Below are positions 47,259 to 59,635 of a stretch of 64,000 nucleotides of DNA, piece by piece. Source of the DNA: Coniferiporia sulphurascens (taxonomy: Eukaryota; Basidiomycota; Agaricomycetes; Hymenochaetales; Hymenochaetaceae); the NCBI GenBank assembly GCA_002794785.1, contig NBBA01000011.1, positions 930,001 to 994,000 on the forward strand, given 5' to 3'. Made by a program: the position numbers and the translations under genes. Numbering within the stretch: the first letter of the stretch is position 1; each line of letters begins with the position of its first letter. Below the pieces are notes generated by a model. That model searched no databases and was not told the DNA's origin. It was given only the letters and a program-made list of their open reading frames with translations.

Positions 47259-49532
47259 GATCGGCTCAGGGCACGGTCAGGGCTCGACGGAAGAGCAGGA
47301 ACGGAGGACGGGCTGGGGTTTTATACGCAGTAGCATCGTCCAGATGCATAGCAGACATATATCCCGACACGACGGTGTGAGGATAAAGATTGGAAAGAAA
47401 AAAAAGATGTCGAGGGGTCCCTTGTAGCGTGGCCGCCATCATCATCATCGGAGGTACAAAAAGATCGGCCGTCAACGTTTGATCTAGTCCTGCTTGCACT
47501 GCCGTCCGGATTAGTCAGCAAACGCCCGGGCGTCTGTCCTTAGGCGCCTGTGGCTAACCGCCCGTGGTCAACAACGCCAATTACTGCGGACCCGGTCCGA
47601 GAGGCGGACGATCGTCCGCCACCGACTGCGAGAAGCAGAAGCCCGATTGGGTGATAGACCCCAGCTGGGGGAAGCAAGCCCACGTGATGGCAGTACCTCT
47701 TTGGGTAGCGCGCGGAGGAGTTTTCCCACCGGAAGCGAACACAGTTCACAGCTCTCCCTCACCTCTCTTTAATCTATCCTCATTCCGCACATCCAAAAAA
47801 ACACCTATCATCCATCCTCATCGTCGTCGTTGCCATAGCTGTCGCCGCCGTTACCAAGGCGCCCCCCCGCACTCCCGCTCTCTCGGATAATACTCCAAAA
47901 GGCAAGTCTTGTCTTCCTTCGGGCGTTGCATGGTCGGGAATACAAGGTTGCGGCATGCACAGCCACGCGTCTCCATCAACGGGCACACAGCCATAGCTGC
48001 GCTCCTTGCCCTTCGGACGCATTGACCCATTACATGCACGTTGATGCCCTTCCTTTCAAACCGCAGGCTCCACCGCCCCCCACATTCTTCTTCTCCTCCC
48101 CCCTGGCAAACTCGTTTAAGCTTTGCGCTTTAGGCTCTCGGGCACCACCACCACGCCCTTAATTGTCCTCGCTCGACTCTGTTGCTATGGAGATTGAGTG
48201 CATACACACGGACTCTAAGAAAAGATCTTCATGGTTTGCTTTTGCTGTACCGGCGCGGGCTATCGATCGCTGCGTTCCACATTGCGAGGTCGTGTTCGTG
48301 TTCCTCCCGTCTTCGTCATGTCGGACCTCGTGCACTGAATCTGATTGGCGTATATCGACATGGAAGACTCGGACTCCCTTTCAACAACACTCACAGCAAT
48401 TCCGAACTTCGCATATGTGCGTTTTTCCTCACGAACCCCACGCCAAGAGGAAATAAGCACGGTATATAATTCCGGACTGCAATGGCCAGTGATTAGCGTG
48501 CCCGCTTCTTTCGCTCAGAAGCAAAGACAGATCGACGATCCTGGCTCCGGTGCAGTAAACGCCACGGAAGCAATTTACTGTGTACTAAGATCAGATCAGA
48601 TCCCCTGTACAGAGTACATACTGTACAGTATTTGCTAACGTGAATTGCTGTTTCGGGTTAGCGCTCAATAGGCATTATGTAATGGGTCTGGGATTTCGGA
48701 GCCGCGCCGGCACCGCCACTGCCACGCGGTAGAGAAAAAAAAACGGAATTGTACAGTACTGACAACCCGAGCTTCGACCTTTTTGGAAAATAAACAGACT
48801 CCCTTCCAGGTTCAAAGGACAAAAAGAGGAGATTGAGAGAAGGCTGCGACGACACGATGTAATGGCGACGGAGAGAAGGGAGGGAAAAAAAAAGTGGTCG
48901 GAATTTGGAATATAATGACAACTGGCACTGGCACTGGCACTGGTACTCCGGAGTTATACTAGTGGGTCTGGCCACGTGCCAATAGCAAACAATCAATTCT
49001 GTGAAAAAGAAAGAAGAAAGGAAGAAAAGAAGAAGAAGAAACCTGAAGGCGCTGAGGGACTCGGAAGACTTGACTTGTGTGTTGCAATTTGCAATTCAAG
49101 TTTGAACAGGGGAAGTTACTGCCGGTACTACTACTGTCTGAGAGTAGTACGTGTAATGTTCACATTCGGAATATCATGTCATGTGCTAAACCACAGTGCA
49201 CTACGCCAGAGCGTTTTTTTTTTTTCACGTTCAAGTTCACGGTCGGGATATTTAATATTTACGGTATTACACGGTATTATACACCCCCCCACAAGCCACC
49301 AGAGTCGCTACTATGGAAATCTGCTACTCTGCCGGGGGGCGAGTAGCAAGTAAGTCAGGGAATGAATAGGGTCCCTTCTTCGCCCCTTGTGGGGCAGTCG
49401 GCAGTTGGGAGACAAGGCTATGTTTTACAGTTGAAATATACACACGAGTACATTGTTCAACAAGAGGTAAGAGGTAAGAGTGGGTATATACTATATACGT
49501 GAATGTTGTTTTTTGTTTTTGTTTTCCCCTCA
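47259..49532. other. Intergenic, no gene seen
   Basis: About 2.3 kb with several short overlapping open frames on both strands and no recognisable product. It contains purine-rich tracts (about 48990-49045), a 12-base T run near 49206, and a (CTGGCA)n hexamer repeat at about 48919-48945. Confidence 0.5.
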
Positions 49533-52049
49533 TCAGCTGTAGAGTTTCTTGATCTGCTTCTCCACTTCGTCCGGGGACGATTTGATATCTGTAAAAGATA
49601 AAAATATCCAAAAACGTGCGTCAGACTGCGTGATTATATCGATTAAACGGGGCTATCATCGGGTCCACTCACACTTTTGCGGATCTAGAAAAGAGAAAAT
49701 AAGATTAAATCGTTAGCCCCGGCATAAAAACGCAGACCTAAAAGAAAGAAAGAAAGGGAATCCACGCACTCTTGCTGAAATCCTTATTCTTCTGCATGAA
49801 CCGCTGCAAACTCGGCACTACCAACTTCACCGCCTCCTCCGCAATCGCCTCCCTCGCACGTGCATCGTCCGGCAACACCCTCACCGCGCGATGGCGCTCG
49901 CATATATCCTCCAGCAGCTCATAAAACCTCGTAAACTTTTCCTTCACAGCCGCCTTCCCGCCTCCGCCTCCTCCGCCCCCAATTCCACTTATCCCGCTGA
50001 TCCCGCTGCCGCCGGACCCGGGCGGCGGCCCGTCCCCGAGTGCCTGGAGCAGCGGAGAGAAGTTCGCGTCGAAGTAGCCCGCTTTGGCGGTCCGGAACGC
50101 GCTTTGGAGTGCGTTGCGCGCGGGCGGGGCGAGGAGGGCTTCGGCGGGGAAGGTTGTGGAGGGCGGGAGGAGGGAGCCGAGGAGGTAGGAGACGTTGTTG
50201 AGGAGGAAGATCGCGCCGTATGCGGGTCGGCGGGAGGATCGGGAGAGCGCGGTGAGTGTGGAGAGCGTGGTGAGTACGACGTCGTCTGTGCACGGTTCGT
50301 CAGCCTCTGGAAATCGGTGTGCTGGGGAAGTGAGAAGGTTGACTTACAGAAGTAGTGCTCAATTAGCGTGCTCTCGTCGCCTTCGCCGAGCTTTGCGCCC
50401 TTCGAGATTTGTGCCCCTTCGCCCATTTTCCAGTTCCCGTCTCCGAGAGTCAGGAGGGCCGTACCGACAGCATCCTGCACCGCAGGGATAGCCGACATGT
50501 ACTTAATAACCTATTTTCCCCCGTAAGTCATCCAGAACAACATCAAAGAAAGTGAACTCGCACCGTTTCCGTGATCTCCGCAATATCCGTGCCGAGTTCG
50601 CCACTTGTGCCCTGCACGGACGCCGCCCGGACGTCCGCAAGAAACTCGGGGAAACTGCGCAGGCACACCGCGCGCAAACTGTGCAGGCCCTCTTTGAGTG
50701 CATTCACACCCTCCCCTGCAGCTGCGCCCGTGCGCCAGCGCACCGCGTCATCCCAGCGCCGCGCAACGTCCGCCCGCACGAGGTGCGCGTATGTAGAGAG
50801 CGCGAGGAACGCGTTGCGCTGCAGCGCACGCTTCACGCGGCCTGTGAGCTGCGTGAAGGACCCCTGTAGGAGCGTGAGGAGCGATGAGATGAGCGCCGAG
50901 AACGTTCCCGTGAGCTGTTGGTTCGATGGTAAGAGTGCGAGCTCCGTGAGGAGGTTGTACTCGCTCTGCGGAGATAAGTCGGGTTAGCGGCGTTATTGGT
51001 GTTTGAAGAAGGGATAGGATGGACCTCTGCGACGTCTATGACGCCCTCGACCCACGCTCCGAACTCCTGGCCCTCCCGGATCCCTGCCTCAGCCGCATTC
51101 GTATCCTTTCCACTCGCATATCCGTCCCCACGGCCCTCGCCAGCGCGCTTCGCGTCCGCCTCGAGGCACCTCTTCACCCACGCGCCGCGCATATCCGCGT
51201 ACCCGCGCTGCGCATCGAGGAGCACAGCCTGGATCGCGGCCGCTGCGGGATGAGACGGGTGCGTCGCGGGTAGCGGCAGGGTGCGCAGAAACGCGACGAG
51301 CGGGCGCAGCTCCTGCACGATGCTCGGGTCGAAAGGCACGAGAATGGCGTAGGCCTGCCCGTCGAACGAAACGCGCGCGGGAGGCTGCCCTGAAGATGCC
51401 TCGGCGACAAGCTTGGTGTAGAGCTGTGTGAGCTTCCTCGCGCCTGTTTCGACAAGGCGGGCCTGGTGGGGGACGCGAGTAAGTAAGATGTGTGAGATTT
51501 TCGGAGTGGTTGGTGAAACGTACGGAGTCTTGCGAGTCTCCCGAAGATCCCTTGAATGCGATGCTTGCATTCATGCGTTCCAGTGCATCGATGTATACAT
51601 TCAGTTGAGTCGCTTGAGGACTGAAAGTTTACGCTACGTGACAGTCTCAGGAGACGCGCAAGATCCGCTGTTCTGCTTACCCTCTTACGATAAGTGCCCC
51701 CTCCTCCGCGAGCCCCTGCTGGCTAGAGGCGACCTCATCAATAAGCTGCAGCGTGCCATCAATATCTGCGCAGAGGCCATCAGAAAACACTGCAATGCGT
51801 CACAGCGAAGACGGAGTGCCTGACTCGCAGCTCTCCTGAATAACAGTTGCGTCGAGTTGTGCAGCGGTAGAATCGCTTTCTCAAGCTTCACGAGTCGGGT
51901 GTCGAAGTTCGTGAGGATCGAGGTCATCCGCTGGGATATTTGACGCGTCTTGTTGAGATTTTGCTCTAACTTGTTGGCTAGGTCAGTACGGTTCTGGCAG
52001 AGGAAGTTGTGAGTCGCACCAGCTCTATTTCTGCCGCTTCGTCCTCCAT
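49533..52049 (-). CDS. EXO70: Exocyst complex subunit EXO70
   Basis: Subunit of the exocyst that tethers secretory vesicles at growth sites by binding phosphoinositides and Rho3/Cdc42. The product is about 650 residues in several exons. The start is MEDEAAEIEL at 52049; splicing a 50-bp intron continues into LEQNLNKTRQISQRMTSIL and LVKLEKAILPLHNSTQLL, the N-terminal coiled coil of the family. IDGTLQLIDEVASSQQGLA follows. The middle exons contain RLVETGARKLTQLYTKLV and LRPLVAFLRTLPLP. The C-terminal exons contain FTRFYELLEDICERH, then end in DIKSSPDEVEKQIKKLYS before the stop, the usual terminal helix. Polar Gly-rich sequence between domains is likely a loop. Divergent from the next gene across about 310 bp. 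Confidence 0.92.
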
Positions 52050-52358
52050 CGCACAATTTGAGCGTAGCGGCCGTCTCGTCGTCAGCAAGCGGAGGCCTCG
52101 TCCGTCGTCGCCCTGGCCGCTACTATGTCACGTGAGTATACGCAAATCACTTCCTAAAATAGATGCCGGCATCCTTCCGCCATTCCACGCGAGTGGTGGC
52201 CCGGCATAGCAGAACGCACCTTCAACATTTACCTCGTGTTTTTGTGTACCTTCCGGCCGGTCTTTTTTCTCTCTTGAAAGCGCCGCTTGGACTTGGGGAG
52301 CTCGGCGTCTAGCTTGTACTACTTTTCTCTTTCCCTCAGAGACGACAAACACACCGGG

Positions 52359-53795
52359 ATGGACTCGTTCTCGTGGACTGATGGAATACGTGCCGCAGTT
52401 GGTGCCTGTCTCCCGTGCTTTGCCTCCGCCCAGCGCGGCCGCCCTTCAGACGATCCGACACAGTCTGAAAACGAGGGGCGGACCTCGCGCACACGTCAGT
52501 CACACTATGACGAGCTCGAGGGACTTCTGGGTGACGTGGATGACACCGACGCCGACGCGGAGACGATGTCGCTCCACTCAAACGTCGGCGATGGCCGCAG
52601 TCGCGGAAAGAAAAACAGGAAAAGGCGCGGGCCGGCGAAGACGATTCGCCTGTTTGGTTTCAACCTCTTCGGGCGCCCGCCTGTCCAGCTCTCCGAGTCT
52701 GAACATGAGGATGACGGCGATTCGGATTCGGCTGCTCGCCGTCGGGGCATCGGCCGTCTCCGAGCCGCCCACTCGTCATCGTCCATCTCCGCGTTTGACT
52801 CCGATGCTTCACCTCTCGATGCGTCACTTATTGCACAGCTTTCAGCGGAGGACGCCGCAGCTCGTGCGGCCCATGAAGCCATGCTGCACGCCGCGGAGGA
52901 GCAACGTCGTCGCGAAGAGCGCGAGGAGAAGGAAGAACGCCGACGCCGTCGGCGTGAGCGCCGCGAGTTGAAGAAGGTCGCGCAGGATCTTGCAAGAGGC
53001 GTGACCAAAAACGGCGATCCGGAAGACTTTGAGGGATTCCAGGGAAGCGGGCAGCTGCGTTCGTCGCTCGGCACGGATCCCGCGGCGTCGGTGGCGCCAC
53101 CACTTGTTGCGCCGACTATGCACGCGGACGAATTCGGTCCATTCGTAGCTGGCACAAAGCCTATTTCAGGCGCGGACGACGACCTGCCCGATGGGGAGAC
53201 GGACTTTGGTGGTGAAGCATACGCGCGCACGGCGCGGTCGCGCGGATCAGACAGTTCGCGTTCGCACACGCACTCACAGACGTCCACATCCCAAACGCAA
53301 TCGAACGTCGGCTCTTCTCATTACGTCCACAGCTATAATCAGAATAACTTTGGCTCCCCACTTCCCTCTCCATCTGTCCTCAACCCGGGCATCGGGCTTC
53401 AGCTTAGTCCTAATATGACAAGCCCCTTTCCCGGAGCCCCTGGCCCTTTAAACCTAATGGGAGTTCCCCGTCGAAACAAACACTCGAAACGCTCTTCTGC
53501 TTCCCAGTCCACCGGTAAAAGGTCATCGAGTTCGCCAACTTCACCGTCCGCGTCACTGCCTTCGTTCGAATCGGTTTCGACCACCTTTGCGCCCGCGGAG
53601 CCGCACATTGTCGAACACGATTCCGAGTCTGGGGTTGGCGCCAGCGTGCCGCCGCTGTCACCTGGTGCACCGCCGTTCAGTTTCGAAAAAGGGCTGCAAG
53701 GCGCGGCAAAGTTTCCAAGTGCTGGATTTGGAGGGGTGAGACGGACAAATAGCTCCGGGAGTGGCGTGTTTTTGGCGAGGAGAGGTGATGATTGA
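52359..53795 (+). CDS. Disordered hypothetical protein, single exon
   Basis: An uninterrupted 478-codon frame; the frame is open to 52287 but MDSFSWTDGIRAAVG at 52359 is the likelier start. The N-terminus carries ACLPCF, two Cys close together near a hydrophobic helix, which could be lipid-modified (inference). Acidic DDTDAD-type sequence follows, then a conserved-looking KTIRLFGFNLFGRPPVQLSE, a charged coiled-coil stretch of Glu/Arg (about residues 160-210) and a long Ser/Pro-rich tail. Codon usage is GC-rich at third positions, supporting a real gene. I do not recognise the family. Long antisense open frames here are shadows. Confidence 0.8.
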   Translation: MDSFSWTDGIRAAVGACLPCFASAQRGRPSDDPTQSENEGRTSRTRQSHYDELEGLLGDVDDTDADAETMSLHSNVGDGRSRGKKNRKRRGPAKTIRLFGFNLFGRPPVQLSESEHEDDGDSDSAARRRGIGRLRAAHSSSSISAFDSDASPLDASLIAQLSAEDAAARAAHEAMLHAAEEQRRREEREEKEERRRRRRERRELKKVAQDLARGVTKNGDPEDFEGFQGSGQLRSSLGTDPAASVAPPLVAPTMHADEFGPFVAGTKPISGADDDLPDGETDFGGEAYARTARSRGSDSSRSHTHSQTSTSQTQSNVGSSHYVHSYNQNNFGSPLPSPSVLNPGIGLQLSPNMTSPFPGAPGPLNLMGVPRRNKHSKRSSASQSTGKRSSSSPTSPSASLPSFESVSTTFAPAEPHIVEHDSESGVGASVPPLSPGAPPFSFEKGLQGAAKFPSAGFGGVRRTNSSGSGVFLARRGDD

Positions 53796-54067
53796 GGTTG
53801 CCGATTAGGCTGGAATGACCTAGACGAATTTTTCTGTCTTCACGATTGCTATGTACCCCTTCTATGTTAATACCCTTAACACCCCCGGATTTTATATACA
53901 CTGTAATTTATGTAACAACTCCCTTGTCGAGTGCATACCCTTGGGTGTCCGGGAGGCGATGCAGCTTATCTTATTTGGAAATTGCTGTACTACGTAAGCA
54001 CACGGCTCGCACGCGATTCGCTGCTTGTTCCAACATCGACATTCGACGACCGGAAAGCCCATAAGCC

Positions 54068-54807
54068 ATGTCTGAAATTACACCCGCGAATATTGCGCCG
54101 GGACCGTCTGCGGATGGCGGCGCGGCGGCTGATGCGCCTGATGATGTGCCCGAGGCGAAGGCCATTAGCGACCATGAGGTCGGCGAGTACCGTGAACAGG
54201 ATCGCTTTCTACCAGTGCGTTTTCTCACTTGCAGCCGTGACTTGTCGTCTGGGTCGCTCACGTCCGCTGTTCTCTCACTTAAACTGATCACTTTATGTCC
54301 TGGCGACTCAACGCGTACGCCCACACGCTCATGCGACGTCTGAGACAGATCGCAAACGTCGCACGCATCATGAAAGCGTCCGTGCCTCCGACAGCGAAGA
54401 TCGCGAAGGACGCAAAGGAGTGCGTGCAGGAATGCGTGTCCGAGTTCATCAGCTTCATCACGAGCGAGGCTGCGGAGAAGTGCCAGCTCGAGAAGCGCAA
54501 GACGATAGGAGGGGAGGATATTTTGTACGCGATGATTAGCCTTGGGTTTGAGAATTACGCGGAGACGCTGAAGATACACCTTGCGAAGCTGCGTCAGGTG
54601 AGTAGATTTATTTTGGCGAATTTACTACTACTGCTACCACAGCTGCGAGCCGTGAGCTGCGGTATACGCGCATTGCGCGTTGCCTATAATCTTGAATCGT
54701 GGCTATACCTGTTGAGCTTACGTTTCTTTTTTTCCCTTCCCACGCAGCACCAGACGTCCGCTGCGGCAAGTCGGGCTGCGGAGGCAGGAGATGGCGATGA
54801 CGAATAA
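54068..54807 (+). CDS. HAP3: CCAAT-binding factor subunit NF-YB / HAP3, 3 exons
   Basis: Histone-fold subunit of the heterotrimeric CCAAT-binding complex, which dimerises with HAP5/NF-YC and recruits HAP2. Exons 54068-54214, 54349-54597 and 54748-54807 give 151 residues. The histone fold runs from [17 protein letters not shown] through [20 protein letters not shown] and [14 protein letters not shown] to the last helix ([12 protein letters not shown]). These match the strongly conserved family core, including the Cys in VQECVSEF. Tails are short: an acidic/Ala N-terminus and a small acidic C-terminus. The first intron lies after FLP, within the conserved core. Confidence 0.97.
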
Positions 54808-57083
54808 CGGGTCGCCGAAGTTGATTACGGGAACAGGAGGAACGGGACGGTTTTTAGCAGCTGTAGCATCACGACATGATTATCTAATTGGGTGTATTTT
54901 TATTTGATGTTTTTATACAGCCTTCATGGCGGAACTTGCACACTCAATATCTTCTTTATAGGGCTGAGTGGTCTCTTTTGATAAGTTTGGATAGGCTCTC
55001 TGAGCCACACAGGCAGGCTCATTAAAATATTTCTACGTGGCGAACCTCAAACCTCAAATAACAGAAGAGTCTTTCCGTCCGACGCGCGAGGAGGGGGCTC
55101 TGGTTATAATCGAGAAAAGGGATTATCCCGGACCCAACTTCCTGGTTCTTGGCTGATAATTAACCAGGGTGTCAACCGATGTCGGTGTCATTTCTGTTCA
55201 TTAGCGGGAAATAACTGTATGCACTGCTCATAAAGATGCCTATGGCGCTGCTCCCTGCTGACGAGATGGTTTCTGGATAGGAAGGCCTATATGGACCCAA
55301 CGACTACTATTTGTTTTCTTGGATGGGTTAGGAGTTAACTTGGTCGCTAATTATTCTATAACATATGACGGTAGGGGTGAGTACGACACGTCTACAGACT
55401 AATGTACCATCGTGTTTCCACACGAAGGGACCGCATGAGTAGGGTTCTGTCGATTCGTAGCCCGATGGGTTTTCCGGCGTAACACCATCCTCGTATTCCC
55501 AAGTGTTCGTTCTACTCTTTTGACCTTTTCATTTTCCTCTTCTCTTCTCTTTCTTTTCTTTTCGGTTTGATCTGTCTCCAGTTCTCCCCCTGCTTTATTT
55601 TTTCATCTTCCAATTTTCCTCTGTTGTCGACTAACTGTAGTACTATGACCCCGTGCCTGACTCTGGCCCTGACTCTGGCCACGGCCCTGGCTCCGTCCCC
55701 ATGCTGCCTCCACGTTCACAAGCCACATTTGAATCACATGCGCGCACTGCGCATATACGGCACGGTGTTAATAGCGCTAATATAAGTGCTTCCCTTGTAT
55801 GAAGTTAGGGGTGTATGTAGAGGTAGAGAGCCTGAGACGTGGGTCAAGACATTTGCTTCCCGCTGGCAGATTCCAGCACCGGTTCTGTACCTTGATTCTG
55901 GCGCCCAAATAATGAATGTAATTTATCCATGTATGTATTGATTTTCTTTTTAAAGATTAGTAGATTTTGTAAGTTTGTGGATGTGTGGTCTTTGCTGAGT
56001 GCTTCTTGAGCATCCAAGTTGAGCTTCAAGCTCTGAACTCTGGCTTCCGCTCTGGGATTCGGATGAAAGTGGGACTCAGAATTGCCAATGATTTGGCAGG
56101 GTTTTTAAACATCCTTGTGGTTAAAGCTCTGAAATTCCTGAGCGAGCCTAAAGACTCCGGAGTCAGGAACACTATCCTGCCCTCTACCTGCAGGAGTGAT
56201 TGAGCTTTGAGTTGGCGCTTGTAGACCCCTACTACTAGAGTGTTCACCGGAGATGCATCATTCATGGACACACTACCTGTCGCCGCGTGTAACCCCATGC
56301 GAACTACTACAGAGCAGTCTAATTGATGCCTTGCTCGAGTTTTTTTTAATGCCATAAGGTGTTGTGGACGGTCCTACTAGTATTTGCTAGTGTAGAGTAG
56401 GCCAAGCTCTTCATGACTTCTTTGATTCCACTCATGCAACGTTTAACAATTGAGTTCATTCTTTTTTTCTTTTTTTCTTGTGTGCAGTACTGGGATTTGC
56501 CGGGCTTGGAGGAGTCTTGTATTCCTACCTGGATTCTATAGCCGCTGGGGAATATGCTTCGAACTTCCTGTTTCCAGCCTGAGGCAGACGACCGTCTTGG
56601 CTTCTACTCACATACACAAGACACATCGTGTAGGTAAAGTCCTTCAGTGAATACAGCATCGTGCAGCCCTACTTGTTTCAGTACTCGTGTAAGGGCAGCC
56701 ATGGTAAGGTCCTGGTTCAATTGAAAAGTAATGGAGAAAATCTGGCCATGATATCTGAGCTGCGGCAGCCTTTTTATGTCGACTGCACAAGTTGAACAGC
56801 ACCACAGTCTTGCTTATGTCAGTGGTTCCAATCAACATTGGAAGGATATCACAACGGCCACACTTCCCGCCCTTCTATTTAATCTTGCATCATGCTTGAG
56901 CCTCAAGGACTTAATGGGCGCCAGCGCTGCCTCATGCCACTGCCAGTGGCAGTGTCCGTTCAAATCCCATCAATTCACATTGCAACCGCATTTAATTGCA
57001 TTGTGCCTATATATGTATGTACGACAAGCAAGCCCTCAACTCCACCTCGAGAAACCCCTCTTACCTCCACTACAAAGTCCATT
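54808..57083. other. Intergenic, no gene seen
   Basis: About 2.3 kb lacking a convincing gene. A CT-rich stretch at 55520-55630 is followed by a short open frame with CTGACTCTGGCC-type repeats (55650-55700). 56880-57083 resembles the sequence upstream of K4 in inverted orientation and is likely the K5 promoter. Confidence 0.5.
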
Positions 57084-58632
57084 ATGTCGCAATCTGAGTC
57101 TACTTCGGCCTCCGACGAACAGTCTCCGCTCGCCGCTGAGAACAAGTTGCAGAAGCTCCTTGACCGTATCGCCCATCTAAACCTCACAGGGAAGATCAGT
57201 GATAAAAGCTCAACGATGACGGGCCATGGAGGCAATGGCGACGTCTTTACCGGATTTTATTCTATTGGATCACCGGATGAAAATACGAAACTGAAGGTAG
57301 CGATCAAGAGGCTCCGCATTCATACAATGGGAGACAACGACGCACAAAAGGTGCACCCTCTCTCGTAGCCTAGTGTTTATTACGGCGCCACTGCTCATGT
57401 CTAATATCATACCCAGAAACTGGTAAAGGAGCTGTACATATGGACGAAGCTGTACCACCCGTACATCCTCTCCCTTCAAGGGTTTTACTATGAAGACGGG
57501 AATTATCCCTGTCTGGTCTCAGAATGGATGGAAAATGGTACTATCCTCGCGTACCTTCAATCATATATGGATTGCGACCTACAGAAGACGGTAAATAGTG
57601 CCCCATGAATATTGAAGGAGTACCATAATCTGAACCGGATTTACACTAGGTGCTACATATCGCAGAAGGGGTTAACTATCTTCACAAATGTGGCATCATA
57701 CATTCTGATATCAAACCGGTCAGTGTCAACGTTAGAGTTGTGTGGAGTCCATCCCCTCACAATACAGCAGGATAATATTTTAGTATCCTCTTCGGGTGAA
57801 CCTCGCATCTGTGATTTTGGGATATCCCACATGGTCGTCACTTCCGGGACATTCGACGTGAACTCAACAGCTGGAAATCCTCGAGGCACCTATCGGTTTA
57901 TGTCAATAGAGCTGCTCAAAGTTGCGACCGGCGATCAGTCCGAGTCCCATACATACTCAGAGGCGTCTGACGTGTGGGCATTCGGGATGACCGTTTTTGT
58001 AAGCACATAATCCTCTAGTCTCAGAGGCTCCTGGATAAACATCGATTTTTTCTGTAAAAAAGGAATTGTTGACCAAGAAGGCGCCGTATTCCCACATCAG
58101 GATTGATCTACAAGTAATTTATGCCATCACGTCTGGGACACTTCCTGAACAACCCGAGGAATACTCTACGACATGGTCCGAGCTCTACAGGTTCTTGTGG
58201 AAACTATGTGACAAGGAATGTTGTTGGGCTCCGACTCCATCGAAGCGGCCTTCCATGATAAAAATAATCTCAATCCTCGAGACATTCTCGACCCCTCAGC
58301 AGGAGACACACTCAACCCCTCAGCAGGAGACGCTTTCAACCCCGGCCAAGCAGAAGACATCTTCGACCCACCGGCAGAAGAAATCCTCGACCCATCAGCA
58401 GGAGACACCTACTGACGACTCCTTGAACCAGTTGCCACAGCCTCAGTGGGGGTCTCATATTGGTGCATCTGTCAGTAGATTCGGTTTAATCTTCGACATT
58501 AGACCTTATATTCGCCTTCATTTTTGGACAGAGCTTAAATTTTACGCCTGCTGCAATGGCTTATGGGCAACGGGTAATTCCCGATCCAAAACATCCCCGC
58601 AGGTTAGTGAAACCGACAGGGTCCTATTATAA
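57084..58632 (+). CDS. K5: protein kinase without zinc module
   Basis: Begins MSQSESTSASDEQS at 57084. It shows GGNGDVFTG, VAIKRLRIH, KLVKELYIWTKL, IIHSDIKP, DNILVSSSGEPRICDFGISH and SDVWAFGMTVFV, then LLTKKAPYS. The catalytic residues are present. A five-residue insertion (GDQSE region) sits before the SDVWAFG helix. The C-terminal part contains five imperfect 7-9 residue repeats such as HSTPQQET (58285-58415), then sequence of no known domain. No cysteine cluster is found. It is related to K4 at 41.7-43.4 kb and faces the opposite way, forming part of the mirrored arrangement. The last exon boundary is uncertain, and the gene may extend to about 58822. Confidence 0.82.
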
Positions 58633-58639
58633 TGAACGT

Positions 58640-59224
58640 GACGAGTACTCGCTCAACATGGACTCACACAACGAGGACTCCGAATCCAAGGACCCAGGCT
58701 ACACAACCAATATACGCTCAGAACACCAGCTAGGGCAACGCCGACTGGCACACTATGGTGATCCGAGAAAACAGCAGTACAGACATTCCCGCCGGCAGCG
58801 TGTCCTAGGCAGTCTAACCTAATGGGCAATATAAATTGGATGACCTTGCACCCGCTGTTAATGTGGGATTACAGGCAGTGGGCATGAAAAGAGGTGCCCG
58901 ATCCTTCTCATTCGAGTTGCGGTTGAGTTAGTAGCGGCGGGTCAGCGGGAAGATTGGTCCAATCCCATGTACTATATATATGCAGTCTATACAAACCTCT
59001 TTTTCCCGGAAGCCTGAAGCACAATTATTAGGGATATTCGAAGTAAACATAATGTGTCATCTTGTGTCTTGTATTTCGAGACATCGGAATATTAATGAGA
59101 GTCCCAAAATACTGGGAATTACTCAACTTATATGCACGTTTTAAAAAGGCACTTTGTGATAAGGGTTTTTATCTACAAAGGGGGTAACCCGCCGTGAGGT
59201 TACAATTTACTGGACCAGGATCAA
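58640..59224. other. Spacer behind K5
   Basis: A short open frame reaches 58822 and might be a 3' extension of K5. The remainder to 59224 is AT-rich, and I see no gene in it. Confidence 0.4.
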
Positions 59225-59635
59225 AGTCGATTATCATATCCTGTATATCGTTTTCTTACCACGACATAGCAGAAGCACCAGCATAGAGGACAAGAGGATA
59301 ACTTGACTCGGAAGACCAATTATAAATACAGTAAGAAAGAGTAAGCTTAGTATCTACTATCCCGCAGAAATTACACACGGTGTACGAGTCAAGAGTCAAG
59401 ACCTCTTGTGCCTGGGAGTCCAAAGCGGATGAGTAAGCAGCTGATCGCCGCATTTAGACCTGGTTGGACTAACGCGCTCGTCCACGGACTTCGAAGTCGT
59501 TTATTCACTCCGTCCTGACATCGTCTCGTAAAAGCACGTCCAATGCCATGAAAGGCCTTGAGGGGGGCAGGTCAAACCTCAGCCTAACCGGTAGAACAAG
59601 CCATCACAACAATGGCGATGTAGTTGAGCCGCACA
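59225..59635. repeat. Direct repeat, copy 1
   Basis: About 400 bp similar in the same orientation to 63139-63535. Shared landmarks are GTTTTCTTAC, GCAGAAGCACC, AATTACACAC, TCTTGTGCCTGGGA, GATCGCCGCATT and GAGGGGGGCAG. It follows K5, as copy 2 follows K7. No common reading frame is kept, so it is probably duplicated 3'-flank or relic mobile sequence. Confidence 0.8.

Noticed and set aside
52505..53287. 260-codon minus-strand frame opposite the 52.4-53.8 kb protein
   Set aside because: Ser/Arg-only composition mirrors the acidic and Ser-rich plus-strand gene. There is no independent start context or domain.
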